Source of the DNA: Pseudomonas sp. LFM046
GTDB lineage: Bacteria; Pseudomonadota; Gammaproteobacteria; Pseudomonadales; Pseudomonadaceae
Assembly (NCBI RefSeq): GCF_000949385.2
Contig: NZ_JYKO02000001.1
Coordinates: forward strand, 1,946,620 to 2,010,619
Direction: 5' to 3'
DNA: 64,000 nt
Below are positions 27,521-36,672 of the stretch, in pieces. Under the pieces are notes generated by a model. That model made no database searches, had not been told where the DNA came from, and was given only the letters and a program-made list of their open reading frames with translations. A program made the translations under genes and the position numbers. How positions within the stretch are numbered: position 1 is the first letter of the stretch; the number at the start of each line of letters is the position of its first letter.

Positions 27521-28546
27521 ATGTACAAACTGGCCCGCGAGCTGCTCTTTTCCCTCTCCCCGGAAACCTCCCACGAACTCTCCATCGACCTGATCGGAGC
27601 TGGTGGCCGTCTCGGCCTCAACCGACTGCTGACCAAAGCGCCGGCGAGCCTGCCGGTGAAAGTGATGGGGCTGGAGTTTCCCAATCCGGTGGGGCTGGCC
27701 GCTGGCCTGGACAAGAACGGCGACGCCATCGATGGATTCGCCCAGCTGGGCTTCGGCTTCGTCGAGATCGGCACCGTGACCCCGCGGCCGCAGCCGGGCA
27801 ATCCGAAGCCGCGCCTGTTCCGCCTGCCGGAAGCCGAGGCCATCATCAACCGCATGGGCTTCAACAACCACGGCGTCGACCACCTGCTGGCGCGGGTTCG
27901 CGCAGCCAAGTACGACGGCGTGCTGGGCATCAACATCGGCAAGAACTTCGACACCCCTGTCGAGCGCGCGGTGGACGATTACCTCATCTGCCTGGACAAG
28001 GTTTATGCCCACGCCAGCTACGTGACCGTGAACGTCAGCTCGCCGAACACCCCCGGCCTGCGCAGCCTGCAGTTCGGCGATTCGCTGAAGCAGCTGCTGG
28101 AGGCCCTGCGCGTCCGTCAGGAAAGCCTGGCCGCGCAGCATGGCCGGCACGTGCCGCTGGCCATCAAGATCGCCCCGGACATGAGCGACGAAGAAACGGC
28201 AATGGTTGCCAAGGCGCTGCTGGAGTCCGGCATGGACGCGGTGATCGCCACCAACACCACCCTTGGCCGCGAAGGCGTCGAAGGCCTGCCCTATGGCGGT
28301 GAAGCGGGCGGCCTTTCCGGTGCCCCGGTCCGTGACAAGAGCACTCACACGGTGAAAGTGCTGGCGGGAGAGCTGGGCGGCCGACTGCCGATCATCGCCG
28401 TCGGCGGCATCACCGAAGGCCAGCACGCAGCGGAAAAGATCGCCGCTGGCGCGAGTCTGGTGCAGGTGTACTCGGGCTTCATTTACAAGGGACCGGCGCT
28501 GATCCGCGAAGCGGTGGATGCCATCGCCGGTCTGCCGCGTAGCTGA
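27521..28546 (+). CDS. pyrD: Dihydroorotate dehydrogenase (quinone), class 2
   Basis: 341 aa, the normal length. It oxidises dihydroorotate to orotate in de novo pyrimidine synthesis, passing electrons to the quinone pool at the inner membrane. The N-terminal [19 protein letters not shown] is the amphipathic membrane-binding extension that defines class 2. The FMN-binding barrel shows [11 protein letters not shown], the [11 protein letters not shown] segment with the catalytic serine, and IAVGGI near the end. Start supported by homologues. Confidence 0.97.
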   Translation: MYKLARELLFSLSPETSHELSIDLIGAGGRLGLNRLLTKAPASLPVKVMGLEFPNPVGLAAGLDKNGDAIDGFAQLGFGFVEIGTVTPRPQPGNPKPRLFRLPEAEAIINRMGFNNHGVDHLLARVRAAKYDGVLGINIGKNFDTPVERAVDDYLICLDKVYAHASYVTVNVSSPNTPGLRSLQFGDSLKQLLEALRVRQESLAAQHGRHVPLAIKIAPDMSDEETAMVAKALLESGMDAVIATNTTLGREGVEGLPYGGEAGGLSGAPVRDKSTHTVKVLAGELGGRLPIIAVGGITEGQHAAEKIAAGASLVQVYSGFIYKGPALIREAVDAIAGLPRS

Positions 28547-28554
28547 GGGGAAAT

Positions 28555-28580
28555 AAAAAGGGCTCCCTCGAAGGGAGCCC
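28555..28580. terminator. Shared terminator between convergent pyrD and rmf
   Basis: Arms gggctccct (28560-28568) and agggagccc (28572-28580) with a three-base loop. On the minus strand the hairpin is followed by five U (from aaaaa at 28555-28559), so it is a good terminator for rmf; for pyrD it is a hairpin without a U-run. Confidence 0.8.
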
Positions 28581-28639
28581 CTGGGCTTGCGCCCGCCGCC
28601 CGGATGGGGCGTGCTTGGTGAAGTCGGTGTGATCCAGTG

Positions 28640-28855
28640 TCAGCCGACAGCGTGGAGTTCGTTCAGACGGTGAATACCGGCGGTGCCGGTGAGGCCATCC
28701 CAGTTATCGCCACGGCCCTCGCGCCAACCGTTGATCCAGGCTTGCCGTGTGGTGGGATGGGTGAAAGGACAAAGGTCGCGGGATTTGCCGTTGATGCCGT
28801 GCTGATAGCCGCGCAAGAATGCTCGTTCCATCGGATCACGCTTAAGTCTTCTCAT
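28640..28855 (-). CDS. rmf: Ribosome modulation factor
   Basis: 71 aa, basic. It contains the Rmf core AFLRGYQHGINGKSRDLCPF and RQAWINGWREGRGDNWDGLTG. In stationary phase Rmf binds the 30S subunit and dimerises 70S ribosomes into inactive 100S particles. Convergent with pyrD. Upstream, on its own leader side, two small hairpins are visible: ggtcc-aagtcg-ggacc (28893-28908) and ggcagaa-aaag-ttctgcc (28910-28927). They may belong to a structured 5' untranslated region. Confidence 0.96.
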   Translation of the reverse strand: MRRLKRDPMERAFLRGYQHGINGKSRDLCPFTHPTTRQAWINGWREGRGDNWDGLTGTAGIHRLNELHAVG

Positions 28856-29286
28856 AGGGTGTAGCCCTCATTTGTTGACTGTTATGTCCATTGGTCCAAG
28901 TCGGGACCAGGCAGAAAAAGTTCTGCCTTCGAGGACTCGTTGCCGGCGTGACGAGCCCTCAACCGGCGCCATTGCGGCGGCGGGTTAAGCTGAGTTCTAA
29001 CCAATGCCCCTTGGCCTGTGAATGATCGTTTTGTCATAAGGACGTAACTTCTTGGTGGCAACGGCCATAAGGTGAAGGAAACGTTTTTTGCAATTTTTCG
29101 GTCTAAGCCCCGTGGCTTGGGGCTCGGCCGAATCACTGATGTCGCAGTGCCGCAGCCATTGGCGAGCGAGTCAGGGACTTTTTCATTCCGACGAAGGGCC
29201 GTTCTGCGACCTCGCGTCACACACTTTGTTACCGCACAGCTTGAGTTCTGTGCCGCTGATCGCCTCTGAAGGCCCTGGATTGCCCC
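28856..29286. promoter_or_regulatory. 431-bp divergent region between rmf and rlmKL
   Basis: No gene supported. It contains the two hairpins near rmf (28893-28927) and an AT-rich tract at 29070-29100 (aaacgttttttgcaatttttcgg) that could hold a promoter for rlmKL. No paired hexamers are clear enough to name. Confidence 0.4.
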
Positions 29287-31464
29287 ATGTCGGACCTCTA
29301 CGAACTTTTCCTCACCTGCCCGAAGAGCCTGGAAGGCCTGCTGGTCGAAGAGGCCACGCGCCTCGGCCTCCAGGAGGTGCGCGAGCAGGTAGCTGCGGTG
29401 CGTGGCCAGGGTGACCTGGAAACCGCATACCGCCTCTGCCTCTGGTCCCGCCTGGCCAACCGGGTGCTGCTGGTGCTCAAGCGCTTCCCGGTGCAGAACG
29501 CCGAGGACCTCTACCAGGGCGTGCTGGCGGTGGACTGGCATGACCACCTGATGCCCAGCGGCAGCCTCGCCGTCGAATTCAGCGGCCATGGTTCAGGTAT
29601 CGACAACACCCACTTCGGTGCACTCAAGGTCAAGGACGCGGTGGTGGACAAGCTGCGCGGCGCCGACGGCGTACGCCCGTCCATCGACAAGGTGAACCCC
29701 GACCTGCGCATCCACCTGCGCCTGGAAAAGGGCGAGGCCATCCTCTCCCTCGACCTCGCCGGCCACAGCCTGCACCAGCGTGGCTACCGCCTGCAGCAGG
29801 GCGCCGCGCCGTTGAAGGAGAACTTGGCCGCCGCCATCCTGATCCGTGCCGGCTGGCCGCGCATCGCCGCCGAGGGTGGGGCGCTGGCGGACCCCATGTG
29901 CGGTGTCGGCACCTTCCTGGTGGAAGCGGCGATGATGGCCGCTGACATCGCCCCCAACCTCAAGCGCGAGCGCTGGGGCTTCACCAACTGGCTGGGCCAT
30001 GTGCCGGCGCTGTGGAAGAAGCTCCACGAAGAGGCTCGCATCCGCGCGGAAGAGGGTCTGGCGAAGCCACCGCTGTGGATTCGCGGCTACGAAGCTGACC
30101 CGCGCCTGATCCAGCCTGGCCGCAACAACATCGAGCGCGCCGGGCTGAGCGACTGGGTGAAGATCTACCAGGGCGAACTGGCCACCTTCGAGCCGCGTCC
30201 GGACCAGAACCAGAAGGGGCTGGTCGTCAGCAACCCGCCGTACGGTGAGCGTCTGGGCGATGAGGCCAGCCTGCTGTATCTCTACCAGAACCTCGGCGAA
30301 CGCCTGCGCCAGTCCTGCCTGGGCTGGGAAGCGGCGGTTTTCACCGGCGCGCCGGAACTGGGCAAGCGCATGGGCATCCGCAGCCACAAGCAGTACGCCT
30401 TCTGGAACGGCGCCCTGGCGTGCAAGCTGCTGCTGCTGAAGGTGCTGCCGGAACAATTCGTCACCGGCGAACGACGCCAAGCCGGGGAGGGCGAACGCGC
30501 CACTCTGCGCAGCGAGCCGGCACGCCTCTCCGAAGGCGGCCAGATGTTCGCCAACCGCCTGCAGAAGAACGTCAAGCAACTGGGCAAGTGGGCGCGAAAG
30601 GAAGGCATCCAGTGCTACCGCCTGTATGACGCCGACATGCCCGAATACGCCCTGGCCGTCGATCTCTATGGCGACTGGGTGCACGTGCAGGAATATGCGC
30701 CACCGCGCTCCATCGACCCGGAGAAGGCCCAGGCGCGCCTGCTGGACGCCCTGGCGGCGATTCCCCAGGCCCTGGATGTGGACCCTGCCCATGTGGTGGT
30801 CAAGCGCCGCGAGCGCCAGAGCGGCACCCGCCAGTACGAGCGCCAGGGCACCGAGGGTCGCTTCATGGAAGTCAGCGAAGGTGGCGTGAAGCTGCTGGTG
30901 AACCTCACCGACTACCTGGACACCGGCCTCTTCCTCGACCACCGGCCGATCCGCCAGCGCATCCAGCGCGAGGCCGCCGGCAAGCGCTTCCTCAACCTGT
31001 TCTGCTACACCGCCACCGCCAGCGTGCACGCAGCCAAGGGTGGCGCCCGCAGCACCACCAGCGTCGACCTGTCGAAGACCTACCTGGACTGGGCGCGGCG
31101 CAACCTGTCGCTGAACGGCTTCTCCGACAAGCACAAACTGATGCAGGGCGATGTGATGGCCTGGCTGGCCGAGGACCGGGGCGAGTACGACCTGATCTTC
31201 ATCGACCCGCCGACCTTCTCCAACTCCAAACGCATGGAAGGGGTGTTCGACGTCCAGCGCGACCACGTGGAACTCCTGGACCTGGCCATGGCTCGCCTGG
31301 CGCCGGGTGGCGTGCTGTATTTCTCCAACAACTTCCGCAAGTTCCAGCTGGATGAGGGCCTGGCCGCCCGTTACTCGGTCGCCGAGATCAGTGCCGACAC
31401 TGTCGACGCGGACTTCGCCCGTAACCCGAAGATTCACCGCGCCTGGCGCCTCGGCACCCGCTGA
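29287..31464 (+). CDS. rlmKL: Bifunctional 23S rRNA methyltransferase RlmKL (G2069 m7G / G2445 m2G)
   Basis: 725 aa. Three parts are visible: an N-terminal THUMP RNA-binding region (about residues 1-160), a first SAM-dependent methyltransferase with DPMCGVGTFLVEAA and the NPPYGERLG catalytic motif (about 160-390, the RlmL function giving m2G2445), and a second methyltransferase in the C-terminal third with NLFCYTATASVHAAKGG and DPPTFSNSKRM (the RlmK function giving m7G2069). The fusion is standard in gammaproteobacteria. ATG at 29287. Confidence 0.96.
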   Translation: MSDLYELFLTCPKSLEGLLVEEATRLGLQEVREQVAAVRGQGDLETAYRLCLWSRLANRVLLVLKRFPVQNAEDLYQGVLAVDWHDHLMPSGSLAVEFSGHGSGIDNTHFGALKVKDAVVDKLRGADGVRPSIDKVNPDLRIHLRLEKGEAILSLDLAGHSLHQRGYRLQQGAAPLKENLAAAILIRAGWPRIAAEGGALADPMCGVGTFLVEAAMMAADIAPNLKRERWGFTNWLGHVPALWKKLHEEARIRAEEGLAKPPLWIRGYEADPRLIQPGRNNIERAGLSDWVKIYQGELATFEPRPDQNQKGLVVSNPPYGERLGDEASLLYLYQNLGERLRQSCLGWEAAVFTGAPELGKRMGIRSHKQYAFWNGALACKLLLLKVLPEQFVTGERRQAGEGERATLRSEPARLSEGGQMFANRLQKNVKQLGKWARKEGIQCYRLYDADMPEYALAVDLYGDWVHVQEYAPPRSIDPEKAQARLLDALAAIPQALDVDPAHVVVKRRERQSGTRQYERQGTEGRFMEVSEGGVKLLVNLTDYLDTGLFLDHRPIRQRIQREAAGKRFLNLFCYTATASVHAAKGGARSTTSVDLSKTYLDWARRNLSLNGFSDKHKLMQGDVMAWLAEDRGEYDLIFIDPPTFSNSKRMEGVFDVQRDHVELLDLAMARLAPGGVLYFSNNFRKFQLDEGLAARYSVAEISADTVDADFARNPKIHRAWRLGTR

Positions 31465-31631
31465 GGCGTCACTTCCAAATCCTTTCGCAAAGCCCGCCGG
31501 CCGCTCCGGCTGTCCGGCGTTTGCCTGGGACAGTCGCCTGCCGGCGGCTGCTTCTAGGCAAAGTGCCACCACTCTGACTATGTTGATGCTCACAGGGACG
31601 GTATTTCCAACACCGATTTCGAGAAGTGAGC

Positions 31632-34409
31632 ATGCGGTCGCTTGCGAAGGAAAAACTGAACCTGTCGGCGCTGTTGTCCGGCCGCCCCCTGGTGTGGCTG
31701 GTCTGCGTCCTGACCCTCTTCGGCGGGGTGGGTCTCACCCTACTGCTCAGCGAGGCCGTGCGCAGCGCGGAAGAGGAGCAATTGCGCGAACGCTTCAACC
31801 TGGCCGCCAGTGAGCGCATCAGCCGTATCCAGGATCGACTGGACGGGCAACTCAGAGAGCTGGATGCCGTCCAGCGTTTCTTCAGTAATTCCCAGGTCGT
31901 CACCCTCGGCGAGTTCCAGGGCTTCGTCGGCCCCCTGCTGGGGGACACCCTGGTCTATTCCTGGGTGCCCCGTGTGCCGGGTAACGAGCGGGAGCGCTTC
32001 GAGGCCCGGGCCCGCGCCGAGGGCATGGCCGGTTACGCCATCCGCGATCTCAAGGGCGAGGATCTGGTGCCCAGTCCGCCGCGGCGCGAGTACTTCCCCG
32101 TCTACTACAGCGTGACATCGCGAATCGAGCAGGTACCCCTGGGCATGAACCTCGACTCCGATCCTGCGCGACACGCCGCCATCGCCAAGGCGCGCCGTAC
32201 CTACGGGGTCACCGTCACCGAACGGCTGCGGGTGATCAGGGTGGCCGATCGGGAATCCAGTGGCGTGGTGATCATGGCGCCGGTCTATCAGGGCGGGGTG
32301 CCCGACGATGCCGGCCTGCGTGGCTTCGTGGTCGCGGCGCTCAGCCTGAACCTGGAGATGGAGGCTGACATCGCCCAGCGCAACCTGAAAAGCCTGGTGA
32401 TGCGGGTCAGCGACGTCAGTCAGGACGACAAGGAGCAGATGATCTACCAGAGCGGTGAAGCGCCACGAAGCGATTTGCGCCAGATTCGCGTGGTGCCTTT
32501 CGCCGACCGCCGTTATCTGCTGGAAGTGATGCCGAGCGAAGACTTCCTGGCCGGGCCGCCGTTGTCCACCGCCAACCTGGTGGCGGTCAGCGGGCTGGCT
32601 TTCACCCTATTGCTGGCCGGCTACCTGCTGCTGATGGTCAACCAGCGCCAGAGCGCCCTGAGCCTGGTGGCTGAACGCACCCTGGAGCTGCGCGAGCGCG
32701 AAATCGAGTTGCAGCTCAGTGAGGAACGCTGGAGCTTCGCCCTGGATGGCGCCGGGCACGGGGTCTGGGACTGGGAGCCGCAGGTTGGGCGCCTGTTCCT
32801 CTCCCGTGGCTGGAAGACCATGCTCGGCTACGCGGAAAACGAGGTGGAGGACAGCTTCGAGGCCCGCAATCGGCTGATTCACCCGCAGGATCAGCCATTG
32901 GCCCGGGCCGAGCTGGAGCGCCACCTGCGCGGCGCCACCGCTGCCTACCAGAGCCAGCACCGCATGCTGCACAGGGATGGTCGCTGGGTCTGGGTGCTCG
33001 ATCGCGGCAAGGTGGTGGAGCGGGGCGCCAACGGATCGCCCCTGCGCATGATCGGCACCCAGACCGACATCAGTTCCAGCAAGGCCGTGGAGCTGCAATT
33101 GGCCATGGCTCATGGCCAGTTGCGCGGCCTACTCAATGCTGCGACCCAGGTGGCCATCATCAGTACCGACCTGCACGGCGCCATCCTCCAGTTCAATGTC
33201 GGCGCCGAGCGCATGTTCGGCTATCGCGCCTTGGAAATGATCGGACGTCATCCGGTGGTGCTGCACCTGGAAAGCGAGGTAGCGGCACGTTGTCGAGAGC
33301 TGGGACGGCGCCTGGGCAAGCTGATCCCGGACTACCAGGCCTATGTGGAGGAGGTCACCGCTGGCGACCGCTACGACGAGAGTGAGTGGACCTTCCTGCG
33401 CCGCGACGGCAGCCAGCTCATCGGCAGCCTGATCCTCACCGGCGTGCGCGACGAGCGCAACCTGCTCGTGGGGTATCTGGGAGTAGCCATCGATATCACC
33501 GAGCGCAAGCATGTGCAGCAGGCCCTGGAGGCGAGGGACCGGCTGCTGGAGAAGCTCAGCGGACGGGTGCCTGGGATGCTCTACCAGTTCCGCATGGAGC
33601 CGGACGAGCGATTCAGCTTCCCCTACACGAGCGCCGGAATCGTTGAAGTCTTCGAGGTGGAGCCGGAGTCCGTGCGGGATGATGCCCGTGGGCTGCTGGA
33701 GCGCGTCCATCCCGATGATGTGGATCGGGTGCAGGCCTCGATCCGTCGTTCCGCCGAGCTGCTTACTACCTGGCGCGAGGACTTCCGTGTGTTGCTGCCG
33801 CGTCAGGGCCTGCGCTGGCTTCGAGGGGAGTCGGTGCCCGAGCGCAGCGAGGACGGCGCGGTGCTCTGGCACGGCTACATCACGGATATCACCGGGCTGA
33901 AACTGGTCGAGCAGGAGTTGCGGGCGCTGTCCGTCACCGATGCCCTGACCGGCGTCTACAACCGGCGCTATTTCCAGGAGCGCCTGGACCTGGAAATCGC
34001 CCGTGCCGAGCGCCGAGAGGGGCCGCTGGCGCTGGTGATGCTGGACGTCGACCACTTCAAGCAGATCAACGACCGCCACGGCCACGAGGCGGGCGACCGG
34101 GTGCTCAAGGCCCTGTGCGTGCGGGTCGGCGAACGCCTGAGGCGTATCGACGTGCTGTGCCGGCTGGGTGGTGAGGAATTCGTCGTGCTGTGCCCGGACA
34201 CCAATGTGGAACAGGCCGTTTCACTGGCCCAGGCACTCTGGCAGGCGGTGGCGCGGGAGAGTGTGGCGGGCGTCGGCCAGGTCACGGCCAGTTTCGGTTG
34301 TGCCGCGTGGCGGGAGGGGGAGAGCGCCGATGACTTGCTGCGGCGGGTGGATGCGGCGGTCTATGCGGCCAAGCAGGCAGGCCGCAATCAGATCCGTGTT
34401 GCCGACTGA
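31632..34409 (+). CDS. Membrane diguanylate cyclase: CHASE - PAS repeats - GGDEF
   Basis: 925 aa from ATG 31632, preceded by gagaag at good spacing; a GTG two codons upstream overlaps that site and is less likely. TM1 lies near residues 18-40, then a CHASE-type periplasmic sensor domain (about 45-315), TM2 (LVAVSGLAFTLLLAGYLLLMV), three PAS domains (about 355-760) and a C-terminal GGDEF domain. The active-site motif is G846-G847-E848-E849-F850 and an intact RxxD inhibitory site (R837 to D840) sits five residues before it, so it is probably an active, product-inhibited c-di-GMP synthase. No EAL domain. The sensed signal is unknown; CHASE domains bind small ligands. Monocistronic. Confidence 0.92.
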   Translation: MRSLAKEKLNLSALLSGRPLVWLVCVLTLFGGVGLTLLLSEAVRSAEEEQLRERFNLAASERISRIQDRLDGQLRELDAVQRFFSNSQVVTLGEFQGFVGPLLGDTLVYSWVPRVPGNERERFEARARAEGMAGYAIRDLKGEDLVPSPPRREYFPVYYSVTSRIEQVPLGMNLDSDPARHAAIAKARRTYGVTVTERLRVIRVADRESSGVVIMAPVYQGGVPDDAGLRGFVVAALSLNLEMEADIAQRNLKSLVMRVSDVSQDDKEQMIYQSGEAPRSDLRQIRVVPFADRRYLLEVMPSEDFLAGPPLSTANLVAVSGLAFTLLLAGYLLLMVNQRQSALSLVAERTLELREREIELQLSEERWSFALDGAGHGVWDWEPQVGRLFLSRGWKTMLGYAENEVEDSFEARNRLIHPQDQPLARAELERHLRGATAAYQSQHRMLHRDGRWVWVLDRGKVVERGANGSPLRMIGTQTDISSSKAVELQLAMAHGQLRGLLNAATQVAIISTDLHGAILQFNVGAERMFGYRALEMIGRHPVVLHLESEVAARCRELGRRLGKLIPDYQAYVEEVTAGDRYDESEWTFLRRDGSQLIGSLILTGVRDERNLLVGYLGVAIDITERKHVQQALEARDRLLEKLSGRVPGMLYQFRMEPDERFSFPYTSAGIVEVFEVEPESVRDDARGLLERVHPDDVDRVQASIRRSAELLTTWREDFRVLLPRQGLRWLRGESVPERSEDGAVLWHGYITDITGLKLVEQELRALSVTDALTGVYNRRYFQERLDLEIARAERREGPLALVMLDVDHFKQINDRHGHEAGDRVLKALCVRVGERLRRIDVLCRLGGEEFVVLCPDTNVEQAVSLAQALWQAVARESVAGVGQVTASFGCAAWREGESADDLLRRVDAAVYAAKQAGRNQIRVAD

Positions 34410-34445
34410 CCCGGCGGCCGCCCGTGCGGGGCGACCGCCATGGCC

Positions 34446-35903
34446 TCAGTTGGTGTCGGCGACGGCCTTCGGCTGGCGGTAGAGGTCTACCAGCACCTGG
34501 TCGAGGATGGCCGAGGCACCCCAGGGGCGCGGATCGTTGAGGATGGCCACCACTGCCCAGGTGTTGCCGTTGCTGTCGCGGCTGAAGCCGGCGATGGCAC
34601 GCACGGTGTTCAGGGTGCCGGTCTTGATATGGGCTTCGCCTTCCAGTGCGGTTCGGCGCAGGCGCTTGCGCATGGTGCCGTCCATCGCCACCAGCGGCAG
34701 CGAGGAGATGAACTCGGCGGCGTAGGGGCTCTGCCAGGCGGCCTGAAGGATGGCGGCCATCTCCCGTGCGCTGACGCGCTCGTTGCGGGACAGGCCCGAG
34801 CCGTTCTCCATCACCAGGTGCGGCGCCGTGATGCCCTTCTTCGCCAGCCAGTTGCGGATCACCCGTTGGGCGGCCCTGGCGTCGTCGCCGTCAGCCTCGG
34901 TGCGATAGCGCGCGCCGATGCTGAGGAACACCTGCTGGGCCATGGTGTTGTTGCTGTACTTGTTGATGTCACGGATGACTTCAACCAAGTCCGGGGAGAA
35001 GGAACGGGCCAGCAGCTTGGCGTCCTTGGGCACGTCGCCCAGGCGGTCCTTGCCGTCGATGGTGCCGCCCAGCTCCTTCCAGAACGCGCGCACGGCGCCC
35101 GCGGCGTAGCCGGGATGGTCCAGCAGGGACATGTAGGTCTGCGCGCTGCAGCCTTCCGGCAGTTGGCCGCTGGCGATCAGCGTGGTGCCGTCGAACTGGG
35201 TGACCGGGTTGTAGCGCACGTCCGGCCAGGACGGGCATTTGCCGGCCTTGGTCACCTTCAACCGATTGTCGATGCGGATGCTCTCGATGGGCGGCTCCAT
35301 GGCCAGGTTGACCTGGCCGCCCTCAGCGCGGGCGATCAGGCGCACGGCCTTGAGGTTGACCAGCAGCGAGTCGGGGCCCACGAGGAAGGGCTTGTTGTCG
35401 TCGCCGCCGTCATCGTTGAAGGACGGCAGTTGCGGGTGCACGAAGTAGCTGCGGTCCAGCACCAGGTCGCCGGTGACCTGGCGCACGCCGTTGGCGCGCA
35501 GGTCGCGCATCATCAGCCACAGCTTCTCCATGTTCAGCTTGGGATCGCCGCCACCCTTGAGGTAGAGGTTGCCGTTCAGCACGCCGTTCTTCAGGGCGCC
35601 GTCGGTGTAGAACTCGGTCTTCCACTGGTAAGTGGGACCGAGCAGTTCGAGGGCCGCATAGGTGGTGATCAGCTTCATGGTGGACGCCGGGTTCACCGAG
35701 ACATCGGCATTGGCCAGGGTCTGGGCGCCGGGGCCGGTCAGCGGCAGTGTCACCAGGGACAGCGAGGTGGGGGCGATCTTGTTGGCGGTCAGTGCCTTCT
35801 GCACTTTGGCAGGCAGATTGGTGTTGACCTGTGCAGCCTGCAGCGGCAGGGCACAGGGCAGGATCAGGGCGGCGACGGCGAAGGTACGAATGGACTTGAA
35901 CAT
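34446..35903 (-). CDS. dacB: D-alanyl-D-alanine carboxypeptidase/endopeptidase (PBP4 type)
   Basis: 485 aa from ATG 35903, with a signal peptide (RTFAVAALILPCALPLQAA). The three penicillin-binding motifs are present: S74-T-M-K77, SNN in KYSNNTMAQ (SxN) and KTG in HIKTGTLN. The large domain inserted between SxxK and SxN is typical of class C PBP4/DacB. In the periplasm it trims and cuts peptidoglycan peptide cross-links; in Pseudomonas, loss of this PBP can induce AmpC (family knowledge). Convergent with the GGDEF gene; a GC-rich imperfect hairpin near 34413-34438 may end both transcripts. Confidence 0.96.
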   Translation of the reverse strand: MFKSIRTFAVAALILPCALPLQAAQVNTNLPAKVQKALTANKIAPTSLSLVTLPLTGPGAQTLANADVSVNPASTMKLITTYAALELLGPTYQWKTEFYTDGALKNGVLNGNLYLKGGGDPKLNMEKLWLMMRDLRANGVRQVTGDLVLDRSYFVHPQLPSFNDDGGDDNKPFLVGPDSLLVNLKAVRLIARAEGGQVNLAMEPPIESIRIDNRLKVTKAGKCPSWPDVRYNPVTQFDGTTLIASGQLPEGCSAQTYMSLLDHPGYAAGAVRAFWKELGGTIDGKDRLGDVPKDAKLLARSFSPDLVEVIRDINKYSNNTMAQQVFLSIGARYRTEADGDDARAAQRVIRNWLAKKGITAPHLVMENGSGLSRNERVSAREMAAILQAAWQSPYAAEFISSLPLVAMDGTMRKRLRRTALEGEAHIKTGTLNTVRAIAGFSRDSNGNTWAVVAILNDPRPWGASAILDQVLVDLYRQPKAVADTN

Positions 35904-36127
35904 CAAGCATTGCCCTCCTGGCGAGGGCAGATGGCAACAACAGATGGCATGGTGAAAGTTCCCATAGGGGGTCGGGAAATCGGCGCATTATGCCGCAACC
36001 CTGTACCGACTGTGCGAGTTGTCCGTTCATTTCGTCCGCCACCAGCCCCTGGCAGCGGCTCTGGACGGGCAAGTTGCTCCGGAAGCTGCTAGAGTGCCGC
36101 CCGTCATTTATCCCGAGGATCCGCCTT

Positions 36128-36469
36128 ATGGCCACCAACCGCTCCCGCCGCCTGCGCAAGAAGCTCTGTGTCGATGAATTCCAGGAACTGGGCTTCGAGA
36201 TCACCCTGAACTACAAAGAGGGTCTGGATCTGGACGCAGTGTCGGCATTCTTCGAGCGTTTCATGACTGAAGCGATCGAAGGCGTTGGCCTGGGCTTTAT
36301 CGGTTCCGAGGACTACGGCTTCGTCTGCCTCGGCAAGCGCGGCTCGGTCAGCGCCGAACAGCGCGCCCAGGTCGAGGCCTGGCTGAAGAAGGGCCACGCC
36401 GAGTTGGCCGGCTCCACCATCAGCCCGCTGATCGACGTGTGGTACCCGGAGAATCCCGTCAACGCGTGA
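36128..36469 (+). CDS. yggL: YggL-like 50S ribosome-binding protein (DUF469)
   Basis: 113 aa. Starts MATNRSRRLRKKLCVDEFQELGF, the hallmark of YggL/DUF469, and ends in an Asp/Trp/Tyr motif DVWYPENP. Relatives bind the large ribosomal subunit; the exact role is not settled. ATG 36128, with weak aggatccgcc upstream. Monocistronic, with a terminator 18 bases after the stop. Confidence 0.92.
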   Translation: MATNRSRRLRKKLCVDEFQELGFEITLNYKEGLDLDAVSAFFERFMTEAIEGVGLGFIGSEDYGFVCLGKRGSVSAEQRAQVEAWLKKGHAELAGSTISPLIDVWYPENPVNA

Positions 36470-36486
36470 CGGGCTTCGGATGAAAG

Positions 36487-36512
36487 AAGGGCGCCTTGAC
36501 GGCGCCCTTTTT
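36487..36512 (+). terminator. Intrinsic terminator of yggL
   Basis: Arms aagggcgcc (36487-36495) and ggcgccctt (36501-36509), five-base loop, T through 36512. It also lies 160 bases past the end of the convergent HD-GYP gene but lacks a clean U-run in that direction. Confidence 0.88.
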
Positions 36513-36672
36513 CATGCCTGGCCGTTTCTTTTCTGCGATTTCATCCGGGCGCGGGAAACCACGTCGTCTGGACGGAGCAACGACACCAAACATGTAGAGT
36601 GCGCCGCGCGCACCGGTGGTCAGGCGTTGCGCGGTCCTGACCCCGTTATCGGTGCGTGTAGGCACCCGCCAG

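Noticed and set aside
29593-31593. Long minus-strand frame across rlmKL
   Set aside because: Shadow of a recognised gene; no motif and unlikely composition.
34413-34438. GC-rich hairpin between the GGDEF gene and dacB as a confident terminator
   Set aside because: The stem is interrupted and no T-run follows on either strand, so it is mentioned only as a possibility.
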